Positions 1-8,502 of a stretch of 64,000 nucleotides of DNA are shown piece by piece. Made by a program: the position numbers and the translations under genes. The notes under the pieces were generated by a model that did no database searches, was not told where the DNA came from, and saw nothing but the letters and a program-made list of their open reading frames with translations. Origin of the DNA: Streptomyces broussonetiae (GTDB lineage: Bacteria; Actinomycetota; Actinomycetes; Streptomycetales; Streptomycetaceae); assembly GCF_009796285.1 (NCBI RefSeq), contig NZ_CP047020.1:5456001-5520000 (forward strand), written 5' to 3'. Each line of letters begins with the position of its first letter. Position 1 is the first letter of the stretch.

Positions 1-1439
1 TCGCCCCAGGGGACGAAGCTGAGCAGGGCGCGCGGTTCGTCGTTCGCGTCGCGGCACTCCAGCATGACGCAGCGGCCGTCCGCCGGGTCGCCGAGCCGGC
101 CGAGGGCCATGGAGAAGCCGCGTTCGGTGGCGCCGTCGCGCCAGTCGTCGGCGCGCTGGACGAGGACCGCCATCTCGTCGGCGGGGATGTCCTCGTGGCG
201 GCGGATACGGACCGTGTATCCGGCCCGCTTGACCCGGTTGTGGGCCTGGCGGACCACGCGCATCGCACGGCCCTCGAGGGTGAAGTCGGCGATGTCGACG
301 ATCGCCTCGTCACCGAGTTCGAGGGCGTCCAGGCCGTGGCGGGCGTAGATCGTGCCGGCCTCCTCGCTCGCACCCATGACGGCCGGGGTCCAGGCGTGGC
401 GGCGGGCCTCGGCGAGCCAGGCGTCGATGGCGCCGGGCCAGGCCTCCGGGTCGCCGATCGGGTCGCCGGAGGCGAGGGAGACCGCGCCGATGACGCGGTA
501 GGTGACGGCCGCCTTGCCGGTGGGGGAGAAGACGACGGCCTTGTCGCGGCGCAGCGCGAAGTAGCCGAGGGAGTCGCGGGCGCCGTGCTTGTCGAGCAGG
601 GCGCGCAGTTTCTCCTCGTCCTCGCCGGTGAGCAGCCGGCGTCCGCGCGGGGAGCGGAAGCAGGCGTACAGGACCAGGCAGAAGGCGGCGGCGAGCAGGA
701 GGTTGATGATGATGTCGGCCCAGCGGGGCGCGTGCACGGAGTCGACGCGGTCGGCGAGCGGGCCGACGCTGATGCCGCGCAGCAGGGTGTAGGCCAGTTC
801 CTCGAGGAGCGGCGCGTGCGGCAGTTTGTTGGTGGCGTGCACGAGCAGGGTGCCGAGGCCACCGGTCAGCAGGACCCCGCCGGCGCCGACGGCCAGCGCG
901 AGCCTGGGGTTGGAGGGGTCGCCGACGGCGTTGAACTCACGGCGGCCGATCAGCAGTGCGGCCACGAAGAGACCGGTGAGGGCCGTGGAGACCCAGTTGA
1001 AGGCGTGGTCGCGGAACGGGTGCTGGGTGAGGGCGAGGACGTAGAGCACGAACAGGGGCCCGGCGAGCAGGATGTTGACCACCCAGGCGGCCCGCTTGCC
1101 GCGCCGCATCACCAGGGCCAGGAAGATCGCCGCCGCGGCCGAGGCCAGGCCCGCGGTGGCCAGGTACGGGGTGAAGAACTGGCCGGCGTGGTGCGTGTGC
1201 GCGTGGACGTGGCGGGCGGTGAAGATCTTGCCGTCGTTGTGTTCCTGCACCTCTCTGCGGAACGGCAGCGACATCACCGCGATGATGTTGAAGACGGCGG
1301 CCATCCGCAGGTACCACACGGTGGCCGAGGCTGCCACCGCGCGCACCCGTGGGCTGGGCGCGGGCAACTGGAGCGAGCGGCGCGTACCGCGCTGGCCGGG
1401 GACCTGCGCGGAGGTCACGGTCGACTGCTGTGCGGGCAT
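1..1439 (-). CDS. lysylphosphatidylglycerol synthase-like membrane protein (DUF2156), 3' end outside window
   Basis: The reading frame starts at an ATG at 1439 and runs off the left edge, giving 479 visible codons. About six hydrophobic segments span residues 40-240. They are followed by a soluble domain resembling the aminoacyl-transferase domain (DUF2156, GNAT-like fold) of MprF/LysX-type lysylphosphatidylglycerol synthases, including RALLSFVPWG at the window edge. Members of the family transfer an amino acid from charged tRNA to membrane lipid, altering surface charge and resistance to cationic peptides. The first 40 residues are cytoplasmic and Pro/Arg rich. Whether a lysyl-tRNA synthetase module follows cannot be seen. 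The family assignment is confident; the substrate is not. Confidence 0.85.
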   Translation of the reverse strand, partial: MPAQQSTVTSAQVPGQRGTRRSLQLPAPSPRVRAVAASATVWYLRMAAVFNIIAVMSLPFRREVQEHNDGKIFTARHVHAHTHHAGQFFTPYLATAGLASAAAAIFLALVMRRGKRAAWVVNILLAGPLFVLYVLALTQHPFRDHAFNWVSTALTGLFVAALLIGRREFNAVGDPSNPRLALAVGAGGVLLTGGLGTLLVHATNKLPHAPLLEELAYTLLRGISVGPLADRVDSVHAPRWADIIINLLLAAAFCLVLYACFRSPRGRRLLTGEDEEKLRALLDKHGARDSLGYFALRRDKAVVFSPTGKAAVTYRVIGAVSLASGDPIGDPEAWPGAIDAWLAEARRHAWTPAVMGASEEAGTIYARHGLDALELGDEAIVDIADFTLEGRAMRVVRQAHNRVKRAGYTVRIRRHEDIPADEMAVLVQRADDWRDGATERGFSMALGRLGDPADGRCVMLECRDANDEPRALLSFVPWG

Positions 1440-1693
1440 GGTGACTGGTCACCTTGGGTGGTGGGGAGGGACAGGGCAAACGCCGACCCTACAGTCCGTA
1501 AGGTAAGCGTGGTGCGCGTGTGCGCGGGCACCGATGCCGTGGCATTCACCGGATTCATACGGAGCGGAGGGGAATGGTACGGGCGCCGGGGCTCATCGGG
1601 AGCGTACCGGCATCCGTTCTTACCCGGGCCTCCTCATGTTCCCTGAACCGGGCGTTCCCGCGAACCCCTCGCTGTGGTCTTCCTGTGCGGGTC

Positions 1694-1969
1694 TTACCCG
1701 GTCCTTCCCGTGTCGCGCCGGGCCGTGGCCAGATGCCAGGCCAGGTTGCCCACCGCCGCGCCGGCCGCCACCGCGGCGACGATCACCCCGCCGGTCGCGA
1801 GGCCGTCGCTGAACAGATGCGGGCGCCGGTCGAGGCTGTGCAGGCCGAAGCCGCACAGCTCGTAGACGCCCACGGCGGCGATGACGAGGCTGACGACCAG
1901 CAGGGTCAGCGTCGGCGCGAGACTGCGCGCGCGGGCCTCCCCGCCGACTTTCGTCCCGGTGTCCTGCAT
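1694..1969 (-). CDS. small two-helix membrane protein
   Basis: A 91-residue protein with two hydrophobic segments (about residues 15-38 and 50-75) and short charged ends. The ATG at 1969 was chosen because a GGGGGA ribosome site lies just upstream; the longer in-frame GTG start has no such site and adds low-complexity sequence. It lies in the same orientation as the DUF2156 gene but is separated from it by 254 bp, in which I see no gene. A TATTGT -10-like hexamer lies inside the palindrome at 2011-2030. I recognise no family; it is probably an integral membrane protein of unknown role. Confidence 0.6.
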   Translation of the reverse strand: MQDTGTKVGGEARARSLAPTLTLLVVSLVIAAVGVYELCGFGLHSLDRRPHLFSDGLATGGVIVAAVAAGAAVGNLAWHLATARRDTGRTG

Positions 1970-2010
1970 GGGTCCCCCGTTGAACAGACGTGTGGCCGCT
2001 GGCGGTTGGG

Positions 2011-2030
2011 AACCTACAATACGTAGGGTT
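2011..2030 (-). promoter_or_regulatory. inverted repeat over the probable promoter of the small membrane protein
   Basis: The arms AACCTAC and GTAGGGTT flank AATAC (one unpaired base). Read on the minus strand, the centre supplies TATTGT, a plausible -10 about 45 bp before the ATG at 1969. The site could bind a repressor or simply be part of the promoter. Confidence 0.35.
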
Positions 2031-2180
2031 TCCGAGTGCTGCCGCCGGGCCGGGATGTCACCGGTGGGTGTGGATCCTCGTTTCCGGGCCGCCCGCGCGA
2101 GTAAGCCGCCCGTATGAGCCGGGGCGCTGCCCGGCAAGTTCTTACCGTGCACCGCCGGGCGGGGCGGCCGTGCCGTGCAT

Positions 2181-2218
2181 CACGGCGTATCACGGCGTAT
2201 TACGGTGTATCACGGTAA
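2181..2218. repeat. 10-bp tandem repeat, four units
   Basis: Four head-to-tail units read cacggcgtat, cacggcgtat, tacggtgtat and cacggtaatt. The first two are identical and the others diverge progressively. The spacing is close to one DNA turn. A GTG-led open frame begins just after it (2224), but that frame is not convincingly coding. Confidence 0.6.
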
Positions 2219-2281
2219 TTCTTGTGGAAATTCGTGAGAAAGGCGAACTGTCTCTCACGGATGAACCCCTTCTTTCCGTGA

Positions 2282-2611
2282 GGTCACCGGCTTCCTGCCG
2301 ACTCGGCCGACCTGCCCGCTCTCCACGTCAGCGGCGACAACGCCTCCCTGGACCTGGTCCGGGAGATCGCCGACCGGAACGGCCCCGTCGACACGGCCGT
2401 CCTCTTCGCCGGCGCGCCCCGGCTACCGGTCCTCGACGACGCCCTCCTCGTCCTCGACGGCAGGGGCGCGGCCACCGCCGCCGCGCTGCTCGGCGCCCGC
2501 CGGGTGATCACGGCCCACTGCGACAGCTGGGCCCACTTCACGGAGGGCGGCGAGCACGTGGTGACGGCGTTCGAGGAGGCGGGCCCGGCGGACCGGCTCG
2601 AGCTGGACTGA
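2282..2611 (+). pseudogene. C-terminal remnant of an MBL-fold metallo-hydrolase
   Basis: In the frame ending with TGA at 2611, about 100 codons read as the C-terminal part of an UlaG-like MBL-fold hydrolase: LHVSGDNASLDLVREIA, then DTAVLFAGAPR and TAHCDSWAHFTEG. The GDN and the H-x-D-x-W-x-H-F region match the last metal-binding elements of the family. The N-terminal half with the HxHxDH site is absent and an in-frame stop sits at 2279-2281, so the gene is a 5'-truncated fossil. It is followed by two more remnants. Confidence 0.7.
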
Positions 2612-2699
2612 CCCCGGCGGCGGCCCGGCGCGCGGGGACCGTGACGGTCCGGCGCGCCCCGGCGGGTGTGGGGCCGCCGGCCCCGGCCGGCGGCAACCG

Positions 2700-2875
2700 A
2701 TCTCCGGCGGCCTGCTGACGCTCCCGCCCACGTCCGCGCCCGAGGGGATCCCCGGGCGGATCGACGCGGGCGCCGCAGGCGGCCACCTCCGGCTCGGCAG
2801 CGTGGGCGGGCTTTTCGCGTACGCGCTGTGGTTCCGCGGGACCGGTCGGCTCCCGGTCTGCGCGACCGGGAGCCG
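2700..2875 (+). pseudogene. remnant of an EamA/DMT-family permease
   Basis: A frame of about 55 codons encodes LLTLPPTSAPEGIP, then GGHLRLGSVGGLFAYALWFR and GTGRLPV. This matches the segment around the helix that begins the last quarter of EamA (drug/metabolite) transporters, normally followed by two further helices. Both flanks are out of frame or missing. It runs directly into the next remnant, so a recombination or large deletion joined them. Confidence 0.55.
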
Positions 2876-2887
2876 ACCGGCGGCCGG

Positions 2888-3797
2888 GTGGTCCACGAGG
2901 CGAGCGCGCGCGGACACCGGGTGCCGGTGCTGTCCCGGAGGCCGGCGGGTGACGACACCCGGGCGTGGCACCGCTCGCCGTCGACATGAGCGCCCGCGCG
3001 CCGTCGTAAGTGACCCGCGCGCCGTGGGGGGAGGCGTCGGCCGGGGCGCGTGCGCCCTGCGGCGCCGACGCACGCCGTCGTCCCGACCCTGCGGACGTTC
3101 CCTGCCGACCGGGAGTTCCTGGTCGGCGCCACCCGTACGGTGCTGGACTTCGCCGCGCCGCTCGGCATCCGGGTGCTCGTGGTCGGCGGCACCGGTGCCC
3201 TGCGCAGCCCCGGCGGCCGGGAGCCGCTCGTCGCCGGGAACCCCGTGTGCGTACCGGGTGTCCGGCGCGGTGTGGCGTGCGCCCAGGTCGCCCAGCTGTG
3301 CGTCTGCCGGGCTCCACCGGTGCCGCCCAGGTCGCCCAGCTGCGCGTCTGCCGGGCCTCACTGGTGCCGCCCGGGTCTGTCCGGGCCCGCGGGCCCCGCA
3401 GGCGTCCGGCGGCTGCCTGCGCGGCACCGCAACCCTGCCGATCGGGAGCCGCTCGTCGCCGGGAACCCTGCGTGCGTACCGGGTGTCGGGCGCGGTGTGG
3501 CGTGCGCCCAGGTCGCCCAGCTGTGCGTCTGCCGGGCTCCACCGGTGCCGCCCAGGTCGCCCAGCTGCGCGTCTGCCGGGCCTCACTGGTGCCGCCCGGG
3601 TCTGTCCGGGCCCGCGGGCCCCGCAGGCGTCCGGCGGCTGCCTGCGCGGCACCGCAACCCTGCCGACCGGCGCCGACGGCCGGTCCCGCGTCAGCGCCGG
3701 GGACCTGGCCGTGGCCGTGCTGGACGCGCTCGAAACCCCGGGCCCCGAGCGGCACTTCACGCTCGCCGAGGCCGGCCGCCGCCCTGGGGCGACTTAG
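2888..3797 (+). pseudogene. broken NAD(P)-binding oxidoreductase (NmrA/SDR-like) with internal tandem duplication
   Basis: Pieces of one NAD(P)H-binding Rossmann protein occur in order but in different frames. TGGRVVHEASARGHRV (near 2888, after the glycine-rich loop) is followed by a stop at 2989. FPADREFLVGATRTVLDFAA and RVLVVGGTGALRSPGG lie at 3089-3220. ADGRSRVSAGDLAVAVLDAL and ERHFTLAEAG lie near the 3' end, ending at 3797. Between the last two is a 225-bp segment present twice. Multiple frameshifts and the duplication show that the gene is dead. Intact relatives are about 210 residues long. Confidence 0.65.
3221..3670. repeat. 225-bp direct tandem duplication with nested 44-bp repeat
   Basis: Copy 1 (3221-3445) and copy 2 (3446-3670) are nearly identical, both starting gagccgctcgtcgccgggaa. 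Inside each copy, an approximately 44-bp block beginning gcccaggtcgcccagctg is itself repeated (3281 and 3325 in copy 1; 3506 and 3550 in copy 2). The unit is 75 codons long, so the frame is preserved across the junction. It lies inside the broken oxidoreductase gene. Confidence 0.85.
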
Positions 3798-4972
3798 TCC
3801 ACGTCGACCGGACCGTCGTCGTCCGAGCGGCGCTCCTTGCCCGAGTGCAGCTGGAGCAGGCTGCTGCTGCCGGTGTTCTTGACGTCCTTGTCCTGGCCTC
3901 CCAGGTTCTGCCGGACCGAGTCGAGGATCGTCAGGCCCTGGGAGACCAGGCCGGCGGCGATCTCGCCGAGGCCGTCCGCGCCGTTGAGGACGTTGACGTT
4001 GGCACCGGCCAGACCGCCGGCGGCCTCCTTCACGATCTGCGGGAGCTGGTCGATGAGCATCCGGTCGAGCGCGACCCGGTCGTAGGAGGCGGCGGCCTCC
4101 GCCTGGATCTTCATGCGCTGGGCCTCGGCGGAGGCGAGGATCCTGACCCGCTCGGCCTCGGCCTCGGCGGGCTTGACGACCTCGGCCACCAACTGCTGCT
4201 GGCGCAACAGTGCCTGACGCTGGGCCAGTTCCGTCTGGGCGTCCAGCACCTCCTGCTGGGCGTGGGCCTGCGCCAGCGGTCCGGCCTGTGCGGCCTGGGC
4301 CTGGGCGCGGTCCACCTCGGCGGAGTACTCGGCCTTGACGACGGCGGTCTGCCGGGCGTACTCGGCCTGCTTGCGGGCCGCCGCCTGCTCCGCCTCGACC
4401 GCGGCCTGGGTGGCCTGCGCCTGGGCGATCTGGGCCTGACGCTGGATGGCCGCCTTGTGCGGGGCGGACATCGCGGCGATGTAACCGGTGTCGCCGTCGT
4501 CGATCGACTGGATCTGCAGCGAGTCGACGATCAGGCCGATCTTCGCCATCTCCACCTTCGAGGTGTCGAGGACCTCGGCGGCGAGCTTCTGGCGCTCGGT
4601 GACGATCTCCTCGACCGTCATCGAGCCGATGATGGCACGCAGGTGGCCGGCGAAGATCCGGCCGGTGAGCACCGACATCTGCTCCTGGTCGGACAGGAAG
4701 CGCTGGCCGGCGTTGATGATGCTCTCCTGGTCGTTGCCGACCTTGAAGGCGATGACCGCGCGGACGTGCAGGGAGATGCCCTGCTTGGTCACGCAGGTCT
4801 CGGTGACTTCCGCCTCGCACATCGACAGCGTCAGGAAGCGGACCTTGCGAAGGACCGGAAGCACGAACTTGCCATGGCCCGTGACCACGCGGAACGGAGC
4901 GCCCCCCAGTCCCCGCCTGCCACCCGAGATCAGCATCGCCTCGTCGGGAGCGGGAACGCGGTATCCGAACAT
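3794..4972 (-). CDS. flotillin-like SPFH-domain protein
   Basis: A 392-residue protein starting at the ATG at 4972, which has GAGGAG seven bases upstream. An SPFH/band-7 domain occupies roughly residues 10-190. It is followed by a long Ala/Gln/Glu-rich coiled coil (about 185-310) and a C-terminal region that includes GGLAGANVNVLNGADGLGEI, typical of flotillins. Flotillins are membrane-associated scaffold oligomers that organise lipid domains and membrane proteases. Its upstream neighbour is a small NfeD-like protein only 11 bp away, the common NfeD-flotillin pairing. The last residues are very acidic. The stop overlaps the end of the dead oxidoreductase on the other strand. Confidence 0.85.
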   Translation of the reverse strand: MFGYRVPAPDEAMLISGGRRGLGGAPFRVVTGHGKFVLPVLRKVRFLTLSMCEAEVTETCVTKQGISLHVRAVIAFKVGNDQESIINAGQRFLSDQEQMSVLTGRIFAGHLRAIIGSMTVEEIVTERQKLAAEVLDTSKVEMAKIGLIVDSLQIQSIDDGDTGYIAAMSAPHKAAIQRQAQIAQAQATQAAVEAEQAAARKQAEYARQTAVVKAEYSAEVDRAQAQAAQAGPLAQAHAQQEVLDAQTELAQRQALLRQQQLVAEVVKPAEAEAERVRILASAEAQRMKIQAEAAASYDRVALDRMLIDQLPQIVKEAAGGLAGANVNVLNGADGLGEIAAGLVSQGLTILDSVRQNLGGQDKDVKNTGSSSLLQLHSGKERRSDDDGPVDVD

Positions 4973-4983
4973 GCCTGTACTCC

Positions 4984-5235
4984 TCAGCTTGCGCCGGCGG
5001 CCTCTCCGCCGAGCGCGTCCAATGGATCCACCCACTCGATGACGCCGACCTCGCGGCATCCCCGTGATTCGATCACGAGGACCGTGGCGCCCGCGGGCAA
5101 GGGATCCTCGGACCAGGCCAGGAAGGTCTCGGAGCCGCCTCTGACCCGCACCAGGACCTCGCCGGGCCCCGCGGTTCCGCGTGTCCCGATCAGCACCTTG
5201 CCCGTGCAGCCGATCACGGCCTCGTCCTGCGGCAT
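4984..5235 (-). CDS. small NfeD-like (OB-fold) partner of the flotillin-like protein
   Basis: An 83-residue soluble protein starting at the ATG at 5235, just after a GGAGGAGGA ribosome site. It is rich in short beta strands (IGCTGKVLIGTRG, EVLVRVRGG, TVLVIESRGCREVGVI), like the C-terminal OB-fold of NfeD proteins and of small companions encoded next to SPFH genes. It has no membrane segment. It is probably cotranscribed with the downstream flotillin gene. The link to NfeD is inferred from the fold pattern and context, not from a strong motif. Confidence 0.6.
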   Translation of the reverse strand: MPQDEAVIGCTGKVLIGTRGTAGPGEVLVRVRGGSETFLAWSEDPLPAGATVLVIESRGCREVGVIEWVDPLDALGGEAAGAS

Positions 5236-5942
5236 CACCGGCCGTCCTCCTCCTCCTGGCCCCAGGATTCCGACGATAGCCCCACTCCGGCCGGTTCCCA
5301 ACGGGCGGGAGAACGCGACTTACCAGCGAGTACGCGGGGACCGGCCCCGACGTACGAGGGAGCCGGGGCGACGGCCGGGGCGGGGCTCGGTGCCCGGAGA
5401 CACGGGCAGCGGTGCCGACCGGCTCCCGGGCCGTCGTCGGGCGCAGGGCGCAGCCGTCGCCCGTTCCCGGCCACGGCGCGTCGAGGCGGCCTCCCGCCTC
5501 GTGTGCTGCGCAGTGGACCGGCGTATCCGCGCCCGGGACGAACACGAGCCGGAACACGGCGAGTTGGCCGACCGCCGGTGCCGTCTCCGCGGCGCGGACC
5601 GGGCGGATCGGCGACGCCGTGGAGGCCGCCGACTGCCATGACCGCAACCGGGAAGGTGAATGTGGAGGTGACGTGGAGGCGAACGCGAAGAACGCGCTCC
5701 GTGGAGTGCGACAGAACGGCAGCCGCCCGTAGTGCGTCTGATGCCACGGGGGGATCGCAGGCGGTAGCTGCAATCATTGCCCCGCGTCCGAGCAGGACGA
5801 TGAGAGCCAGGCTTTTGCTAGATTGCGCAACTGTGCAACCGTTCGGGCGCGGTGCTGCGTCTGTCTGTACGCCCGTCGCGCGTGTCCGGTCGTACCTTCG
5901 ACGGCCGGAACCGACGGGCCCGACCGTTCGTGGGAGTGGGAG
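5236..5942. other. 707-bp divergent intergenic region
   Basis: Lies between the NfeD-like gene (minus) and the LCP gene (plus). Open frames here on both strands are long but have no family resemblance and no good ribosome sites, so I call none. A TTGCGCAA palindrome at 5823-5830 followed by gtgcaa probably belongs to the LCP gene promoter region. Confidence 0.4.
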
Positions 5943-7667
5943 ATGAGCGACCCGTGGGACGGCCCAGGCCGCCAGGCGACGCGCAGCGGAGCCCAGGTGC
6001 CGGGACAGCGTCCGGCCGGGAGCGACGCCGTGCGTCCTCGGGGCGGCCGGACCGCGTCCGGCGCGGCCCCCGGCTCGCGCGGTGACAGCGGGACGCGGCG
6101 GCCCCTTCCGGTGCGGCGCGGCAGGCGCGTGCTGAAGATCCTCGGCATATCCCTGTCGGCGCTCATCCTGGTCACGTCCGGTGTGGGCTGGTGGTTCTAC
6201 GAGCACCTGAACGGCAACATCCACAGCGTCTCGCTGGACGGCAAGGGCGGCACCGAGAAGGCCGACGCCTTCGGCCGCACTCCGATCAACATCCTCGTGA
6301 TGGGCTCGGACGGCCGTACCAGCGCGGAGGACTGCAAGCTCGGCGGCGGCTGCTCCAGGACGGGCGTGCAGACCGGCAACGGGAACGCGGACGTCGAGAT
6401 GGTGGTGCACATCTCCGCCGACCGCTCCAACGCCACGGTGATGAGCATCCCCCGGGACACCATGACCAGGGTCCCGGCCTGCACGGACGCCGCCTCCGCC
6501 CAGTCCACGCCCGGCTACTACGGCCAGATCAACAGCGCCCTGGCATACGGCCCCGCCTGCCAGGTGGCCACCGTCCACCAGCTCACCGGCATCCCCATCG
6601 ACCACTTCGTCAAGCTCGACTTCTCCGGCGTGGTGAAGATGTCGGACGCGGTCGGCGGTGTCTCCGTCTGCGTCAGCGACAACGTCTACGACACCTACTC
6701 GCACCTGAAGCTGTCCAAGGGCGACCACACCCTCCAGGGGCAGGCGGCGCTGGAGTTCGTCCGCTCCCGGCACGGCTTCGGCGACGGCAGCGACCTCGGC
6801 CGCACCACGACCCAGCACATCTTCCTCAGCGCGATGATCCGCAAGTTCAAGAGCGCGGGCACGCTGACCGACCCGACGGCGGTCTACGGCCTGGCCGACG
6901 CGGCCACCAAGGCGCTGACGGTGGACGACGGTCTGGGGACGGTGAAGAAGCTGATCTCGCTCGCCTCGGACGTGAACAAGGTGCCGGCGAAGCGGATGAC
7001 GTTCACGACGATGCAGACGGCACCCGACCCCTCCGACAGCGACCACGTGGTCGTAGGGGCGGGAGCCAGGACGCTGTTCTCCACCATCGCCAACGACCAG
7101 TCGCTGACGACCGGTTCGGGCGGGAAGTCGGCGGCGGCCTCGGCGACCGCGAAGCCCACCGCCTCGGCGAAGCCCACCGCCCCTGCGGTGCCCGCCTCGC
7201 AGATCGCCGTGACGGTGGAGAACGGCACCACCGTCATCGGCCGGGCCTCGGACATCGCGACCACCCTGACCGACCAGGGCTTCAGCTCCGCGACGACCAC
7301 GGCCAACGCCCCGAGCCCCGCGACCACCACCACGCTGACGTACGGCACCGGCCGGCAGGCGCAGGCGCAGACGGTCGCCAAGGCGCTCGGCCTGTCCTCC
7401 TCGCAGCTGAAGCAGGGCACCGGTACGGGCCTGACTCTGGTGATCGGCGCCGACTGGCCGAGCGGCACCGGTTTCCCGGCCGGTACCTCTTCGCCGGCGC
7501 CCGCCGACACGCACGCCGCGGTCTCCAACGCGCACGCCTCCACCGCCGACGAGGCCAAGAGCTGTGCCCAGGTCAGCCAGTACCGGACGGTGAACCTCAA
7601 CGGGGTGTCGATGACACCGGCGCAGGCGTACGCGGCGGCGAAGGACACGCCCGATTCCGACGCCTGA
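5943..7667 (+). CDS. LytR-CpsA-Psr (LCP) family cell-wall glycopolymer ligase with LytR_C domain
   Basis: A 574-residue protein starting at the ATG at 5943 (GGGAGTGGGAG upstream). An Arg/Gly-rich cytoplasmic tail of about 60 residues precedes one transmembrane helix (about 65-88). The extracellular LCP domain follows, with NILVMGSDGR, the VMSIPRDT motif with its conserved Asp and Arg, and FVRSRHGFGDGSDLGR. A Ser/Thr/Ala/Pro linker then leads to a LytR_C domain (IAVTVENGTT onward). LCP proteins transfer undecaprenyl-linked polymers such as teichoic acids to peptidoglycan. It is monocistronic by spacing. Confidence 0.9.
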   Translation: MSDPWDGPGRQATRSGAQVPGQRPAGSDAVRPRGGRTASGAAPGSRGDSGTRRPLPVRRGRRVLKILGISLSALILVTSGVGWWFYEHLNGNIHSVSLDGKGGTEKADAFGRTPINILVMGSDGRTSAEDCKLGGGCSRTGVQTGNGNADVEMVVHISADRSNATVMSIPRDTMTRVPACTDAASAQSTPGYYGQINSALAYGPACQVATVHQLTGIPIDHFVKLDFSGVVKMSDAVGGVSVCVSDNVYDTYSHLKLSKGDHTLQGQAALEFVRSRHGFGDGSDLGRTTTQHIFLSAMIRKFKSAGTLTDPTAVYGLADAATKALTVDDGLGTVKKLISLASDVNKVPAKRMTFTTMQTAPDPSDSDHVVVGAGARTLFSTIANDQSLTTGSGGKSAAASATAKPTASAKPTAPAVPASQIAVTVENGTTVIGRASDIATTLTDQGFSSATTTANAPSPATTTTLTYGTGRQAQAQTVAKALGLSSSQLKQGTGTGLTLVIGADWPSGTGFPAGTSSPAPADTHAAVSNAHASTADEAKSCAQVSQYRTVNLNGVSMTPAQAYAAAKDTPDSDA

Positions 7668-7676
7668 ATTTAAAGC

Positions 7677-7684
7677 TTGCGCAA
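7677..7684. promoter_or_regulatory. TTGCGCAA palindrome and promoter-like elements
   Basis: The same octamer as at 5823-5830. Just downstream is TATAGACT (7695-7702), with TTAAAG about 18 bp before it, giving a reasonable -35/-10 pair for the membrane-protein gene that starts at 7777. Confidence 0.4.
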
Positions 7685-7776
7685 TTGGGGAACTATAGAC
7701 TCGCCACTCCTGACGGTACGCGTGCGGCCGACCGTACGCCGTGCGCACGAGTGGGGCTTCGAGGCTCGGGGGACAG

Positions 7777-8502
7777 ATGCAGGCGCCGGAACTGCCTGAG
7801 GCAGAGGTCCATGCGACGTTCGAGCGGGTGCTGGAGGAGGGGCTGCGCTCCGAGCAGGTGACGGACGCGCTGCGCCGTTCCGGCGGAAGCCTCGACCGTA
7901 CGCAGCTGCGCATCCGGGCGCTCCAGGCGCGCGACGACATCGCCGCCACCGCGGCCGTCGAGTACCGCCAGTTGGTCGAGGCCAGAGCCGACCGGAACGG
8001 AGCGGCAGGAGACGACGGCACGAGTGCCGGGGCCGAGCCGCGTACGTCGAGCCGGGGCGGCGGCCTGCTGCCGGTGCTGGCCGTGCTCGTCCCGGGCCTG
8101 GCCGCCGTCGCCGCGGCCGTCTTCCTGGCGGTCGGGTTCGCCCTGTCGGCTCTCGGCGGGCGCCCCCGCGTCAGCGACGCACTGGTCACGTCAGGGCTGA
8201 TCGCCGCGGCCGTGGCCGTCGCAGTGGGCATCGGTGACCTCGTGTACCTGATCGTGGCGGCGGCCCGCAACAGGTCGGCCGATCAGGTTGGCCGGGCCGA
8301 TCAGGTCGGTCGGGCTGATCGGGCCGACCCGCCGGACGTCCCGGTGCCGGACGCGGCGCGGGCCCGTGAGGAATGGGAACTGGCCCTTCTGGAACGGGGA
8401 GTCCTGCCCTTCCTCCTAGGGCGGCTCGAAGAGAGTTCCACGGGGCGGCGCGCGGGAGGCCGCCTCCCCCGGCACGTCAGGGACAGCGCAGCAGGACCAT
8501 GA
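7777..8502 (+). CDS. hypothetical membrane protein with two transmembrane helices
   Basis: A 241-residue protein. The ATG at 7777 follows GGGGGACAG; an in-frame GTG at 7741 is possible but less well placed. Residues 1-80 form a charged, probably helical cytoplasmic domain (AEVHATFERVLEEGLRSEQV). Two hydrophobic helices follow at about 97-125 and 133-160. Next comes a short imperfect repeat (ADQVGRADQVGRADRAD) and an acidic tail (REEWELALLERGVLPFLLGR). No family is recognised. Its 3' end overlaps the convergent multicopper oxidase by 26 bp. Confidence 0.65.
   Translation: MQAPELPEAEVHATFERVLEEGLRSEQVTDALRRSGGSLDRTQLRIRALQARDDIAATAAVEYRQLVEARADRNGAAGDDGTSAGAEPRTSSRGGGLLPVLAVLVPGLAAVAAAVFLAVGFALSALGGRPRVSDALVTSGLIAAAVAVAVGIGDLVYLIVAAARNRSADQVGRADQVGRADRADPPDVPVPDAARAREEWELALLERGVLPFLLGRLEESSTGRRAGGRLPRHVRDSAAGP

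Larger units (their letters stand above)
1970..2281. other. gene-free stretch with palindrome and 10-bp repeats
   Basis: I find no supported gene between the small membrane protein and the first remnant. The stretch contains the palindrome at 2011-2030 and the 10-bp tandem repeat at 2181-2218. It is AT-richer than its surroundings from about 2180 to 2280. Confidence 0.5.

Noticed and set aside
3221..3670. CRISPR or transposon interpretation of the tandem repeat
   Set aside because: Units are 225 bp and adjacent with no spacers; no terminal inverted repeats or transposase are present.
3050..5641. 863-codon plus-strand frame over the flotillin region
   Set aside because: Only its first 60 codons (oxidoreductase remnant) are meaningful; the rest mirrors the SPFH gene.
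5302..5740. Possible small gene between the NfeD-like and LCP genes
   Set aside because: Open frames exist on both strands, but none has a good ribosome site or recognisable sequence.
5235..8270. 1011-codon open frame on the minus strand
   Set aside because: It lies opposite the LCP and membrane-protein genes, and has shadow-frame composition (Arg/Gly/Val runs) and no family motif.
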